Positions 33,899 to 45,383 of a DNA stretch of 64,000 nucleotides are shown piece by piece. Source of the stretch: Diploptera punctata. Its lineage: Eukaryota > Arthropoda > Insecta > Blattodea > Blaberidae. The notes beneath the pieces are model-generated. The model worked only from the letters and a program-made list of their open reading frames with translations, was not told where the DNA came from and ran no database searches. Both the position numbers and the translations under genes were made by a program. The stretch is taken from NCBI GenBank assembly GCA_030220185.1, contig JASPKZ010001294.1:1-64000 (forward strand), written 5' to 3'. Every line of letters begins with the position of its first letter. Within the stretch, counting starts at the first letter, position 1.

Positions 33899-33922
33899 AC
33901 ACACACACACACACACACACAT
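33899..33922. repeat. (CA)12 microsatellite
   Basis: Perfect CA run ending in catacatata. The 340 bp that follow (33930-34268) show nothing I recognise. Confidence 0.9.
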
Positions 33923-34269
33923 ACATATATAGACCCTGTAATCCTTGGTTAACATAAGCTAATATCCCTTAACTTCAGTTGAGTGTTACCAACAATTTCG
34001 TTAGTAAGAAGTTATGTACAAATAAATAAGTTTGATTTGTTTGTGAATTCAATGTCGTAGAATTTTCTATTTCACTCTTATTTACAAATGATTTAAAATT
34101 TAAAATCTCATCACTTATAGAAACTTTGTATCCAGTTAACTGCGCATTACTATTGTTTGTTATGTATAGGATAAGTTTTCTGTAAAATTTCACTAATTTA
34201 ATTTTAATTCTATCCTGAATTTATTAATGCCTTATATTAGTGTAATTTCAATCCAGTTTTATCTTAATC

Positions 34270-34470
34270 TCTGGCGGAACCATAACCTGGAGTCGACTCA
34301 GTTTCTAACGGAAATGAGAACCAGACTTATGTTCTGGAGATAAAAGCGGACATCACGCAGGGTTGGCAACCTGGCTGACATCTAGTGCCAATTCCGTAGA
34401 AAAGTTGGAGGCTTAGCTTTCTGCTACCCGAAGGGCCTCCTTATGCCTATGTGGGATAACTTTGCCTTTT
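34270..34470 (+). mobile_element. SINE family 2 remnant, headless
   Basis: ggcggaaccataacctggag to tgggataactttgcc; diverged copy just upstream of AKR promoter 2. Confidence 0.65.
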
Positions 34471-34639
34471 TAATTATTTAGCAACTAAAAGGGAAAAGGG
34501 GCAAATAATTCAAGTTAGTCGATCTCGAAATTTAACCCAAATGTTCAGGAATACGACTCCCAAATGCAACTCGTTTGGTAACGTTTGGTAACTTCTGTCT
34601 TCATTTGTGTGTTCCGATGGTTAACATAGAGAACACAGA

Positions 34640-34897
34640 TATAGTGAATCAATGGTATGAAGGTCGACAGGAACGGACAGGAAAATATAGGAACGCTGAG
34701 TCATTCCGTTGATATTATATAATATATATATTACTATATAGTAACTGGTACTTGCGCACAAGACAGAGATAACGCTTCTTACTTACGCCCCCTCATTAGA
34801 AATAGTATAACAGCATGCAGTATATAGGTAACTACCAATGTAGTTTTTATAAACATTCAGCTATTAACTAGACTTGGCATCACCTTTAAGACGAGCC
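34640..34897 (+). promoter_or_regulatory. AKR gene B promoter, copy 2
   Basis: Paralogue of 20912-21127 with several small insertions. It has TATATAG at 34821, a TTTTTATAAAC stretch near 34846 and ATTCAGC at 34855-34861 as possible initiator, then cgagccATG. TATA context differs from copy 1, so the two promoters may be regulated differently; this is inferred from sequence only. Confidence 0.5.
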
Positions 34898-34960
34898 ATG
34901 CATTCTGTTAAACTAAACAATAACCGTGATTTTCCTGTTCTCGGCGTTGGAACATTATTC
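34898..34960 (+). CDS. AKR gene B first coding exon, copy 2
   Basis: Encodes the same 21-residue AKR start as the exon at 21128 with one amino-acid change (His for Tyr at residue 2), and ends at the same GTAAGTACAA donor in phase 0. The intact ATG, frame and donor after substantial divergence of the flanks suggest the exon is still under constraint. It lies 28.9 kb upstream of exon 63839, the only AKR second exon visible. It may be the proximal alternative first exon of gene B, with copy 1 the distal one, or a remnant of a second gene whose other exons are lost. Confidence 0.8.
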
Positions 34961-35009
34961 GTAAGTACAATATTATTATTAAGCTTCGTATGTATTATTA
35001 TTAATAACT

Positions 35010-35885
35010 AGCTAAAACCCGGCGTGCGCTGCTCACACCTAAATAATAAAAATGAACGTACTTTTATGTTTAGTTGAATAAGTAAAAGGAAAAATAATTA
35101 TAAATGTACATCGTAATTATTTTAATATTCCCCGTGCCGATTGCCCGGTGTTGCCCGGAAATCAACTTATCTCGATCTTCTTGACATAAATGAGCTAAAA
35201 GACAAAATTCGTTATTGTAAGTTATCTGCAAAAGAATACCCATCATGTGCTGCTACGCTTGCACAGGAATCTACGTACTTGTCTCGATCTTCTTGGCATC
35301 AATGAAAGACAAAATGATTATTATGAGTTATCTATAAGAGATAAACATATGCTGTCGCGGACTTTTTTGTAGAGCTTTTTGAGATATTCAATTCTGTGTA
35401 CATTATTGAACCAGAGGGAAAACGCCCAGTTGGTAGACCAAGAATGAGGTGGGAGAATAACATTAACTATGATTTGAGGGAAGTAGATTATACAGGGGAT
35501 GATTAGAAAAACATTGGCTCAGGATAGGGATATATGGAGAGCTTATGTCCGCGCGGCCATGAACCTACGGGTTCGATAGTGCCAGTGAGTTAGTTAGTTA
35601 GTTAGTTAGTACATTAATTGTGTATATTTATTATGGTTTAGACAGCGTAAGCCATTTAAACATCCAAAAAGCTATTTTTTTTCACGTTTCCATTACAAAG
35701 GGCGATTTTTTAAGGGTGTAGGAGTTGAGTATCACAAGTCTCTTATAGCCTATGTTCATCCCGGGAATCTCCTGAACATTTTACAAAAAGCCCCATCACA
35801 ATCGGATGAACGATACGGTCGCGCATAAAGTACGAACGAACAAACAAACAAACAAACCAACAAACAAACAAACATTCATTTTTAT
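35010..35885 (+). mobile_element. LINE-type 3' UTR repeat (copy 2), interrupted
   Basis: Paralogue of 31715-32540 ending in (ACAA)n and attcatttttatatatta followed by (ATT)n. Split by a family A LINE at 35406-35608. Begins ~50 bp after AKR exon 1 copy 2. Confidence 0.65.
35406..35608 (+). mobile_element. RTE-like LINE 3' end (family A), nested
   Basis: ttgaaccagagggaaaacgc to tcgatagtgccagtgag plus (TTAG)n. Target duplication GTACATTA at 35398-35405 and 35609-35616 reconstitutes the host repeat when removed. Confidence 0.82.
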
Positions 35886-35886
35886 A

Positions 35887-35917
<31 letters not shown>

Positions 35918-35999
35918 TATGTATTAGGTGGGACTGTACAATACCAAAATTTTATTTACGCAACTGAAGACAATTTTAACGTACCGGTATGTAATGTTA

Positions 36000-36690
36000 G
36001 TAGAAATTAATGCTTAGGTTTTAGAATGGTCATGGCAAGAAATAGTCCCATTTTTTGTATATATTTACGAGTAAAACGAGATTACAGATACGTAATTAAA
36101 TCTCGTGGCTAAATACATTTAATATATCGTTTATGAATATGTGTTTAATTAAAATAGTGTTTAAGTGGGTAAATGAATTTTTGGTTAGCTACAACCGTGT
36201 CATGTATAGTACAAAGATTTGAAGAAGATTTTACGAATGAGCTTTTATCGATACTAAATCGAAAATTTCTTTAAATTCTTGCAACGTAAGCTTACTATAT
36301 TTAATTACATACTGTTTGGATTTCATTAAATAAAATATTGACATATGCTGGTACGTATTAAACAAACCGATTCAACATTTTAAAAATTTAGGTTACTCAT
36401 AAAAACTGGCCCGTATGGATTGCTGAAATCGGTAAAAAAATACGTATAATTCATGCAGGAACAGTTGTAAGACTATGTAACTGGGTTGGAATAATATTAT
36501 TTGTTTGCGAAAAAAAAAGTCACTGAAGATTAATGTAATGAAGTAATCGGTGAACAATTAATAGAAATAGATTATCAAGAATTCTGTTAAAAAAAAGAGT
36601 ACAAGAAATGTTAAAAATTCTATAGTAGCAATATTTTAATTTAAATGCAATATTAGAATGAGAATGGAAGAGACTTCTATTAGAGATGAT
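36000..36690. repeat. Segmental duplication block, copy 2 (part a)
   Basis: Aligns with 24100-24600 (shared gagtaaaacgag-type start, actggcccgtatggat, gcaggaacagttgtaaga, aagaattctgtt, aaaagagtaca). Heavily diverged. Confidence 0.65.
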
Positions 36691-36980
36691 AATATTAATA
36701 ATAATAATAATAAGAATATTAATAAGAATAATAATATAAAATATAAATAATATAATAATAATAATAATATTAAAGATATTAATAATAATAATAAATAATA
36801 ATAATAATATTAGATATTAATATATAATAATAATGATATTAATAATGATGATGATATCAATAATGATGACGACGACGACGACAACAACGACAAGAACAAC
36901 AACAACAACAACAACAATAATAAAATATAATAATAATAATAATAAATAATAATAATAATAATAATAATAATATAATAATA
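36690..36980. repeat. Complex trinucleotide region
   Basis: (AAT), (GAT), (GAC) and (AAC) trinucleotides intermixed with short ATATT units. Tail of the minus-strand LINE 3' UTR that follows. Confidence 0.85.
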
Positions 36981-37205
36981 GCTTTATTTTGCCTGGCAGA
37001 TTTTAAGCCTTAAGGCTTTGTCTATCATTCAACCACGTTTAAAAAATACAAAAAAAATCTTACGTCTAAATTACAGTAAACAAAAATATTACATGGTATA
37101 TCTACAATATAATTATTATTTAAATATATTTTGAATTAATCTAGATTTAACGAATGTAATATATAATGTACAAGATAGAAAAATGAGAAAAAATACTATT
37201 AATGA
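36980..37205 (-). mobile_element. LINE 3' UTR fragment
   Basis: Matches 59697-59950 closely (agcttttattttacctggca, acatctaattacaat, gatttaatctagatttaa) and a short piece at 20084-20125. Each is next to an (AAT)n array, so the element ends in that repeat. Confidence 0.65.
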
Positions 37206-37294
37206 CACAGAATAAATTTAGTTCTCGAGAAAAGGTCTCAAATTGGACTGTAGTGCCGTTAATGATGGTGTTACATTTCTTTCTTAATACCGTA

Positions 37295-38030
37295 ATATTT
37301 TTATATAAAAATGGGTTTGAGTCTGTCTGTTTGTTTGTCAGTCCTTTATGGACTCAAAAACTACTTGACCGATGGAGTTTTCACCATCAATTAGAGAATT
37401 TTTCTGCGACTATTAATGTAAAGTAAAAGTAATCCCACTGCAGGCCTCAGGAGGTCCTTGGGGTAGTAGGCTCCCACTATTTCTGGACAATCGGCACTTG
37501 ATATCAGCCGGGTTGTCAGCCCTGCGTGACGGCCGCCTTTACCCCCAGAACAAGCGTCTGGTACTCATTTCCGTTAGAGGCTGAGTATTAATGTATATAA
37601 CATATTACCGAACGTACTATAGGGCCGGAGCTAAAAAAATTGTATCGGTGCACTAAAAAAAGTAGCTTTTTGAACGCTTAAATTGTCTATACTGCCTAAA
37701 GTAAAGTAAAGTGATCCCACAACAGGCCCGGAGGCCCTTGGGAAACCATAACAAATACACTAAATTAATGTACACAGAATTGAACATCTCTAAAAGCATT
37801 TTTGTCTTTCAGCTCATTTATGTCAAGAATATCGGTTTAACTAGTTTCCCGGCAACGCCGGATTCTCTATCATAAGAAGCAGCGGGACATCGCTCGTAAT
37901 ACCATATTCCGTTAACGCTCTAGCGGCATCAATTTTTGTTTCACCAAAATCAAACTTGGCATATAGAAATTAATTAAAAATGTCGGGATAAGTAGATTCC
38001 CGGGCAACGCCGGGTAATCAACTAGTTGTT
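37295..38030. mobile_element. Mosaic of SINE 2 and LINE 3' UTR remnants
   Basis: 37418-37585 and 37690-37745 are minus-strand SINE family 2 pieces. 37745-37870 is the complement of the 3' UTR repeat of 31715 (ttgaacatctctaaaag, cagctcatttatgtcaagaa). 37305-37415 (tttatataaaaatgggtttg, gtctgtttgtttgtcag) resembles another RTE-type 3' end. Confidence 0.5.
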
Positions 38031-38194
38031 AATATTTGAGCTGGCATGATACTCATTTAGGAGACTATCATAGAACAATGCTATGCACTAGCACGCACCT
38101 AAAATTTTGATGTGAATTAACTGTTATGAATATGAACTTATGAAATGTAATAATAGTATTTTCCGATACAAAGATGAAAGTGTTTTACGTATAA

Positions 38195-39111
38195 TCATTA
38201 CTAATAAAATTCATATCAAATTCTGTTGAGGTGAATAGTCATATGATAAAACTATAAGGAATCTACCAATTAACATGTAAAGATTGTAATAAATTTTATA
38301 TTGGCAGGACAAGCACAAACTTTAATACAAGATAATATAAGGAACACCTAAAAGATTTCATATACGCGGGTGAATCATCATCATCATCATAGTCATTCAC
38401 GAATTTAGGTCATTTGTTGACCTGTTTCGGCCTCAAGAGAAACACTATCCAAAAGTCTTTTGAGTGGACGTGCTGGTCTTATTCTTCCTGCAGGTTGATA
38501 TCTTAACATTTGTTTGGGTATCCTGTGACCTTCCATTCGATGAACATGTTGCATCCATCTTGACTTATAATCAGAAATTTTGTTTTCTAAAGGTTCCATG
38601 TGTAATTCTTCTAAGATGTCTTCATTTTTTTTGTGATCTAGTAGTGTGTATCCTGCAGTCCTCCGAAGGTATCTCATTTCAGCAGATCTAAGTCTCTGTA
38701 TATCCTTTTGTTTCAACGTCCATGTGGTAAATCAAGCTATGCCAAACATTAACACCGGTCACCAAATGAACACAATAGAAAAAAACTCTCACGATAATTC
38801 ACAGAGAAAACATTCCAGCAAAGAGAAATATATTTGAAGATCTCAAAATTATAAAATATATAAACAACACCTTACTTCTTACTGAGAACGCACCCCAGTC
38901 GTACAACCCGTTATACGAGATCAACAAAAACAAGTCAGTTGCTGCTATAGACACTTGGAGTCTACATCGTCGTAAACAACAACCAGTAGCAGAAACTCAT
39001 CCTGCTGATGGTGGAAGTTAACTTCCGAAAGGCATCCATATAACGTTTTAAATATAATATTTTAACACGGTTGAGGACGACGGCACCTGCCAAAGGGGAC
39101 ATATTTTAAGT
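38195..39111 (+). mobile_element. Penelope-like element 3' part with GIY-YIG endonuclease
   Basis: 38258-38370 reads G-I-Y-Q-L-T-C-K-D-C-N-K-F-Y-I-G-R-T, the GIY-YIG nuclease motif with the CxxC-type linker typical of Penelope-like retroelements. After a LINE insertion the frame resumes at N-T-G-H-Q-M-N-T-I-E-K and R-N-I-F-E-D-L-K-I-I-K-Y-I-N-N-T to a TAA at 39019. The reverse transcriptase is missing. Flanked by 12-bp target duplication TTTTACGTATAA (38183-38194 and 39112-39123). Confidence 0.78.
38377..38727 (-). mobile_element. LINE C-terminal fragment (family C) inside Penelope-like element
   Basis: Minus ORF 38405-38716: L-R-R-T-A-G-Y-T-L-L-D-H-K-K-N-E-D-I, M-E-G-H-R-I-P-K-Q-M-L-R-Y-Q-P, with a (GAT)n tail at 38378-38390. 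Open for 103 codons, so fairly young. Same family at 42420-43140. Confidence 0.8.
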
Positions 39112-39317
39112 TTTTACGTATAAGTTGGATAATTTTTCAACGAATACGTAAAAGTATTCCATTCTTGTATCATACAATACCTTATTCTACACTACGTTGA
39201 ATTTCTTACTTGTATTATTTATTAACATTCTATAAATAAGACATCAGGCGCACCATTATGATGCTCACTTTAGGCCCGCCATTTAGAATGACATATAAAA
39301 TATGCTCGCCGTGTGTG

Positions 39318-39695
39318 ATGTCCGCCGTGCTAGCTCAGTTGACTGACTAGCTGGACTAGGTTCGATACCCGGCGGGGTTGAATGTTTTAATTGTTAAATT
39401 AATTTAATCTGTCCGGGTTTCGTATTCGCACTTGAGACTTCTAAGTGATATTTTTTTTTTACTTGGGTGGGTTACCAGCCTAACCGCAAAACCCCCAACA
39501 TGGAGGACCAGAGTTTAATTTCGGAGTTGTCTCTCTCCTCGACAGACTGCCTTACAAGGCTACAGAGCTCTGTCTGCCCCGAGCATCTGGTTTCATTGCG
39601 CCAGAAACTCGCCATTCACCCTCCATCTTCAGTAAAAACAGTCCCACCTGATTTAATCAGGTCGCATTGACCTAATCCTGAAAAGGAAGAAGAAT
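39318..39695 (+). mobile_element. tRNA-derived SINE (family 6)
   Basis: Head gtgctagctcagttgactga (A box) and TAGGTTCGATACCC (B box) at ~39357, then a ~320-bp body ending gaaaaggaagaagaataatt. Single copy in the window. Confidence 0.65.
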
Positions 39696-39699
39696 AATT

Positions 39700-40413
39700 A
39701 ATTTAATTAGTACTTACATTTTCAATATCGGGGCCAGAGATATGGTAGTATAGACCTACAATTTTTAATCGCTAGATTGTGCACCAGATTCCTGTATTAA
39801 ACTACAAATCTCTCCGCAGTAGGGCCTACACATGTTGATAGCGATTCGTCCGACGGATGGGCACGTTAAATCTGGCTGCCTCCTTTGTGCCTTTCGTTAG
39901 GAGTAGGCTATGTGCCAACACTGAGTTTCACCTTCACCCTTCACTTCATGCCTCATACACACACTTTATGTTACACAAACATAAACATATAATCATCATA
40001 CACTGCTTTTGTACACTACAAGAATACATCTACGTAAGTGGTCTGCCGAAGTGGTACGTAAATTGAAAATAGACTATCGCCATCTATCTGCAGAACCCGC
40101 GTGCAGTGGGTGGCATTAAAATACACACGTACGCACGCGCGCACACATACACACACACATTAGGTGTGTGAGGTATGCATAGCTGTTCTCTGTACATTGA
40201 TAGGTTTTATATTTCAGTAACGTGTTGTGAACGAGTTTTAAGGATAAGGAACGCATATTTAACCCTTGAATTCGCAATGTATCCTATAGGATACATCAAT
40301 TGTTTTAATTTATATAAGAGTTTTAATAAAAATAAGAAAGCTAACGATAAGAAATTACTGAAATGTGTGTGCAATTACACAATGTACCTATTGCAATGTA
40401 AATTACTTTCATT
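39700..40413. other. No gene seen; (CA)-rich patch and TTAA-MITE-like end
   Basis: Contains cacacgtacgcacgcgcgcacacatacacacaca-type purine/pyrimidine sequence at 40120-40160 and a palindromic gtatcctataggatac at 40280 next to cccttgaattcgcaatg. Otherwise unassigned. Confidence 0.45.
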
Positions 40414-40426
40414 ATATATTTATGTA

Positions 40427-40755
40427 GTCCACCGCTGTGGTCTCGAGGTAGCGTGCTGCCTTTTCACGCAGAGGGCCCGGGTTCGATCCCCGGTCGGGGC
40501 AGATTTTCTGAGTGAGGTTTTTTTTATCGGGGTTTTTCCTCACCTGTAGGCCTACGACAAATGTCAGGAAAACTTAACGCCCAAACGGTCCCCGAAATCA
40601 TATGGCCATCATCATCATCATCATCATCACTCACCGGTGTGGAAAGCAACGGGAAGCTACCACACCTACAATTCCCTAGTAAAGCTGCAACCATAGCATG
40701 AAAATACTATGATTGCAGTGAAGGACCTGCCTTCGGGCAGAATTACTATGGATGG
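40427..40755 (+). mobile_element. SINE family 1 copy
   Basis: Full head and tail, (CAT)n microsatellite. Exact 13-bp target duplication ATATATTTATGTA at 40414-40426 and 40756-40768. Confidence 0.88.
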
Positions 40756-40818
40756 ATATATTTATGTATGTATTTGTTATACTTTATATTGTTGTTTATG
40801 TACAGATTGTAGTCTGGA

Positions 40819-41160
40819 ATCCACCGCTGTGGTCTCGAGGTAGCGTGCTGCCTTGTCACGCAGCGGGTCCGGGTTCGATCCCCGGTCGGGGTAGTTTTTC
40901 TGGGTGAGGTTTTTATCGGGGGTTTTCCTCACCTGTAAGACAAATGTCAGGAAAACTTTAAGGCCCAAACGGTCCCCGAAATCATATGGCCATCATCACC
41001 ATCCTTATCATTATCATCATCATCACCATCATCCTTCACCGTGTGGAAAGCAACGGGAAGCTACCACACCTACAATTCCCTAGTAAAGCTGCAAGCATAG
41101 CATGAACATGTTAAGATTGCAGTGAAGGACCTGCCTTGGGGCAGAATTACTATGGATGGA
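40819..41160 (+). mobile_element. SINE family 1 copy
   Basis: Second copy only 64 bp downstream of the last, independently inserted: own 11-bp target duplication TGTAGTCTGGA at 40808-40818 and 41161-41171. Confidence 0.88.
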
Positions 41161-41171
41161 TGTAGTCTGGA

Positions 41172-41806
41172 CACGTCCTAAAGCATCTATGATGATCTAA
41201 TGGATGTTAAAATAAATAAATAAAATGTTAATAACAGTTATGCACGATTTTGTTTTCAGTATGATCTGAGACGAAAAATTACTATTTGCCAATTTATGGG
41301 TTAAATATGACAGTTCTGCAATTACTGCTTCAGAATCATAAGTATTCTTAACATTTCTTACGTTAAAATGAGTCACAGCACGCTACATTTTACTTTTTAT
41401 GTTGGCGAAAGTCACATGAGGTAAAGAGTTTGTTTACCACACTCATTTTAATATCGTAAACTTACCTAATTCGACATAGTATGAAATAAAAAAAAACAAT
41501 TTAAAAAGCATGTAAGGAGGATTTGTCAATGTAATTTTGATTAAGTGGTTTGTTTACTTGTAAAATTGCTAATAAGTTCGTATGATTATTACTTTGTTGA
41601 TAAAACGGAGACCTTTTGTGAATATTCACATAATTATTATCTGTGAATATTCTGTTTGTAGGTAATTTAATAACATGTAGCGTGTCGAAATGAGAAAGTT
41701 TTTCAAAAAACAATTTTTCGCGCCTCTCAAACGATTGCGGTAGTACTGACGACGTACAATAAAATTTTAATAACTTGTAATCATGCAGAGTCTAACTGAA
41801 ATGTCT
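41172..41806. other. Nothing recognised
   Basis: AT-rich. A 70-codon minus ORF (41501-41713) has no motif I can name and no splice or start context to support it. Confidence 0.45.
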
Positions 41807-41818
41807 CTCTTATTAGGT

Positions 41819-42115
41819 CTATTCTACAGTGTTCTTCCGTAGGGCAGGTTCCTTCACTGCAATCATAGCATCGTCATGTTATGTTTTGCAGCTTTACTAG
41901 GGAATTACAGGTGTAGTAGTTCCCAGTTGCTTTCACACCGTGGGATGATGATGATAGCCAGATGATGTTTGGGGACCGTTTGAGCCTCAAAGCTTTCTGA
42001 CATTTGTCTTACAGGTGAGGAAAAACCTAATCCAGGAAGCTTGTCCCGACCGGGAATCGAACCTCGGCCCGCTGCGTGACAAGTCATCACGCTATCTCGT
42101 GACCACAGCGGTGAA
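41819..42115 (-). mobile_element. SINE family 1 copy, diverged
   Basis: Shorter minus copy with internal deletions but a still exact 12-bp target duplication CTCTTATTAGGT at 41807-41818 and 42116-42127. Confidence 0.85.
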
Positions 42116-42419
42116 CTCTTATTAGGTAATAAGCGTTGTATTTTGAGCCTACTATATGTCAAGGTCACCATTCATTTATGTACTGTATTAATATTGCGTA
42201 CACATTAACATACCGCAAACAAAGCAATTTGTTGAAACAGTAAGAATTACTCTTACTTTATCCAAACACTAATATTCATTTTTACCTCTCTACGTGTGCT
42301 CGGAGTGTCCCCTCCTATAAATTCTCAAACTCTAACCAAATTCAATAAAACTGCAATTCTGTTATATTCCAATTCTATGTCAGGTCCAAGGTTAAGATAA
42401 AGATCATCATCATCATCAT

Positions 42420-43140
42420 CATGGTACATTCACGAAGTTAGCTATTTTTTGACGTATTTCGGCCTCAAGATAAACACCATCCAAAAATCGTTTGAGTGGA
42501 CGTCCTGGTCTACTTTTTCATGCAGGTTGATAGCTTAACATTTGTTTGGGTATCCTGTGATCTTCCATTCGATGAACACGTTGCACCAATCTTGACTTAT
42601 AATCAGAAATTTAGTTTTCTAAAGGTTCCATGTGTAGTTCTTCTGAGATGTCTTCATTTGTTTTTAAATCTAGTAGTGTGTATCCTGCAGTCCTCTGAAG
42701 GTATATCATTTCAGCAGATCTAAATATCTGTATATCCTTCCGTTTCAATGTCTATACTGCGCTACCATACAAAGAGTTGGAAGAGCCAGTGTTTTATGCA
42801 CTTTTAGTCTTGACTGTTTTTTGGTCTAGCTGTAGCTTGAAGATAGAATTTATTAACCCTAAAATCCTTTAAAATGTTGATAATTTTGCATTTACATCCT
42901 TTTCTTCTTCATATGAGATATTGGATCCTACATATGTCAAATTATTCACCTTATCCAAAATTTTATTGTCAAGTACAATTTTACTTCTGACAGGATCTTC
43001 CCTTGAAATGTCATAATTTTTGTTTTCTCTGTATATATCTTCAATCTATATTCTTCTGTAATTTTGTTAAGTTCATACAGACCTTTCTGAAGATTATCTG
43101 AGATAGGTCCATTATTGAAAGTCTGCAATATACAGTGATG
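42420..43140 (-). mobile_element. LINE fragment (family C), RT end to 3' end
   Basis: Minus strand: K-I-Y-T-E-K-T-K-I-M-T-F-Q-G-K (end of RT palm, K.K.M), L-T-Y-V-G-S-N-I, then R-T-A-G-Y-T-L-L-D-L-K and M-E-D-H-R-I-P-K. Multiple shifts. 3' (GAT)n tail at 42404-42421. Older than the copy at 38377. Confidence 0.7.
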
Positions 43141-43164
43141 TCTACTGATTAGGCCTATTGCACC

Positions 43165-43300
43165 ATCAAAGAAGCAGATTATATGAAACGGAACGAAATA
43201 TATGCCATGAGTATAAAGAAGTGATGGAATGAAATTTTTGGTGAAATAAATGAAAAATGGGCAAAGAAAAACTATGATCTAATGAAAGTTTTGGTACATG
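43165..43300. repeat. SINE-5-like tail fragment
   Basis: accatcaaagaagcagatta, gaagtgatggaatgaaattt; matches the 3' half of family 5 and the interior of the 17.7 kb inverted-repeat arm. Confidence 0.45.
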
Positions 43301-43486
43301 AAAACTAGAGTAGTAGTAATAGTAGTAGTAATATTTAATTAATTTAACAATTTTAAACATCTAAAGTCATTGGCATTGAAATATTCTATCCCGAGGTCAT
43401 CATCGATGAATTAGGAAGGGCACTAGAAAACACAGAAGATAGCAAACCTACTTTCCTGGTAGGCGATCTTAACTGTAGAATAGACA

Positions 43487-44086
43487 ATGGGACACAAAAA
43501 CACAAGCGGTTACCGACTTTCTTTTGGACTACGGGCTAATCCTGTTAAACCAGGAAAAGGATTACACATAGTGGCACCAAACGGGAGGAGCACAATCGAC
43601 CTGGTCTTCACGAACGGTCGAGGTGACGCTGAGGTGAATGTGGAAAATGTCACAATTAGGAAACACCTCCCTGTTATAACAAAATTCCATGCCAGTGCAG
43701 GAACACAAGAACCATTAGGCACATATTTCAAACCGTCAATTTCAAGATACATAGACGAAGAAAGATGGGAAACAAACAAAGCAGAGCTACCAAAAATAGT
43801 GGACATGATGAGGCAGGGGAACTTAGACGAGGCAACTGCTGCTCTGAATGACATAATCACACACTCCACCAGAGAACTGCCCAGATCGAAACGCACCGCG
43901 AAGCCATGGTTCGACGAAGATTGTTACGTAATGAGGCAAAGGACACTACAACTCCTCCATGCTGCTAGGGAACACGGAGGTGATGCACTGACAGAGTACG
44001 CCGTAGAGCGTGGGAAATACAAATCCCTACTAAAGGAAAAGAAATTAACATACGAACCTCCTCGTAGAACAGGAACTAATTGCTGA
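43487..44086 (+). pseudogene. Retrotransposon endonuclease C-part and linker
   Basis: Open for 199 codons but starts after two frameshifts relative to V-G-D-L-N-C; holds the conserved S-T-I-D-L-V-F strand of the endonuclease/exonuclease/phosphatase fold and V-T-I-R-K-H-L-P-V-I (SDH-type motif changed to KHL). Ends in another shift near 44050. Not functional. Confidence 0.8.
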
Positions 44087-44161
44087 GGCGGAAATGAAAC
44101 CTTACAAAATCCTAAGGTCCTCGAAGAAGAACAGATCGAGCCCCCTCGTAAACATGGAGCG

Positions 44162-45383
44162 ATGGGAATTGCACTTCAGCAACCTCCTGGGAGAAAGGAA
44201 CAAAATATCTCACTACATGCGGAACGCAATCAAACCTCGACCCCCATTACAACAGAAGAAGTCACTCAACTAATCATGAACGGAAAGAACAACAAAGCGG
44301 CCGGCCCAGATGGAATATATGCTGAACACCTGAAAGACACAGTCCGAGACCTGGCGGAACCGCTAGCGTGCCTTTTCAGAGAATGTTTCAAGAATAATTC
44401 AATCCCAAAACAGTGGAGGAGCACACTGATAACTGTGCTTTACAAAGGCAAAGGACGAAAGGACGATCCAAATTCATATAGGGGAATAGCCCTGGAAAAC
44501 GTCATGTTTAAACTTTTCAGTAGACTTCTACTGAGGCGAATTGAACCAAGATTACGTGCTATCATACCAATGAATCAATATGGCTTCACCCCGGGCAGAT
44601 CAACGCTACACGCTGTACATGAAATTATAAAAGAAATAACAACGACCTTGGCGCAACCCACCACCCCTCTGTACGCAATCTTCATAGATTACGCTAAAGC
44701 CTTCGATAGCATCAACAGGAATATACTCGTTCAAAAGCTAGAAAGCGTACTAGGTAGGACTAGCAATGAACTACAAATAATCGCGTCTGTGCTAACCGCA
44801 AACTCTGTGGCTATACACGACGGCATAACTACGTCGAAAATATCATCCAGACAAGAGGGGTACTACAAGGAGACCCGCTGAGCCCGATACTCTTTAACGT
44901 CATGACGGCGGACATCGGTCAGGTGATAGACACAAGGAACGTCAAACTCCTTATGTACGCAGATGACATGGCTATCCTCTCCAGGAGCCTAGAAGACCTA
45001 CAAGCAGCCATGGAGAAGATCAGGAAATGGGCACTAGAAAATTCAATGGTAATAATAGCTCAAAGACCAAAGCTATGAAATTTAGGAGAGGAGGAAGACT
45101 ATCCAAGAGAGATCACCTCACATGCGACGGGTCAACTCTAGAATTCGTTAGCAGCTTCAAATACCTAGGAATAACACTACAGACCACCGGAACAGTATTC
45201 TCGACGCATATACAAGAGCGTGCTACAGCTGCCACAAAAGCCATTTATGACATTCCAAAGTTACGAAACCTATCCCTACCAACGGCAATAGCATTATTCA
45301 ACATCAAAGTTATGCCGGTTGCCACTTATGGAATCCAGCTAATATGGACAATATCTCACAGCCAAAAATTTCATGAAACTTGA
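44162..45383 (+). pseudogene. Retrotransposon reverse transcriptase, frame-broken
   Basis: In order: K-A-A-G-P-D-G-I (44298), L-Y-K-G-K-G, Y-R-G-I-A-L, Q-Y-G-F-T-P-G-R-S-T (44577), F-I-D-Y-A-K-A-F-D-S (44680, first catalytic Asp), then after a shift near 44850 Q-G-D-P-L-S-P-I-L and M-Y-A-D-D-M-A-I-L (44955, catalytic Asp pair), then another shift near 45030 before F-K-Y-L-G-I-T-L. All RT blocks are present, so the frameshifts are post-insertion decay. Confidence 0.88.

Noticed and set aside
43510..43896. 128-codon minus ORF
   Set aside because: Antisense shadow of the retrotransposon endonuclease frame.
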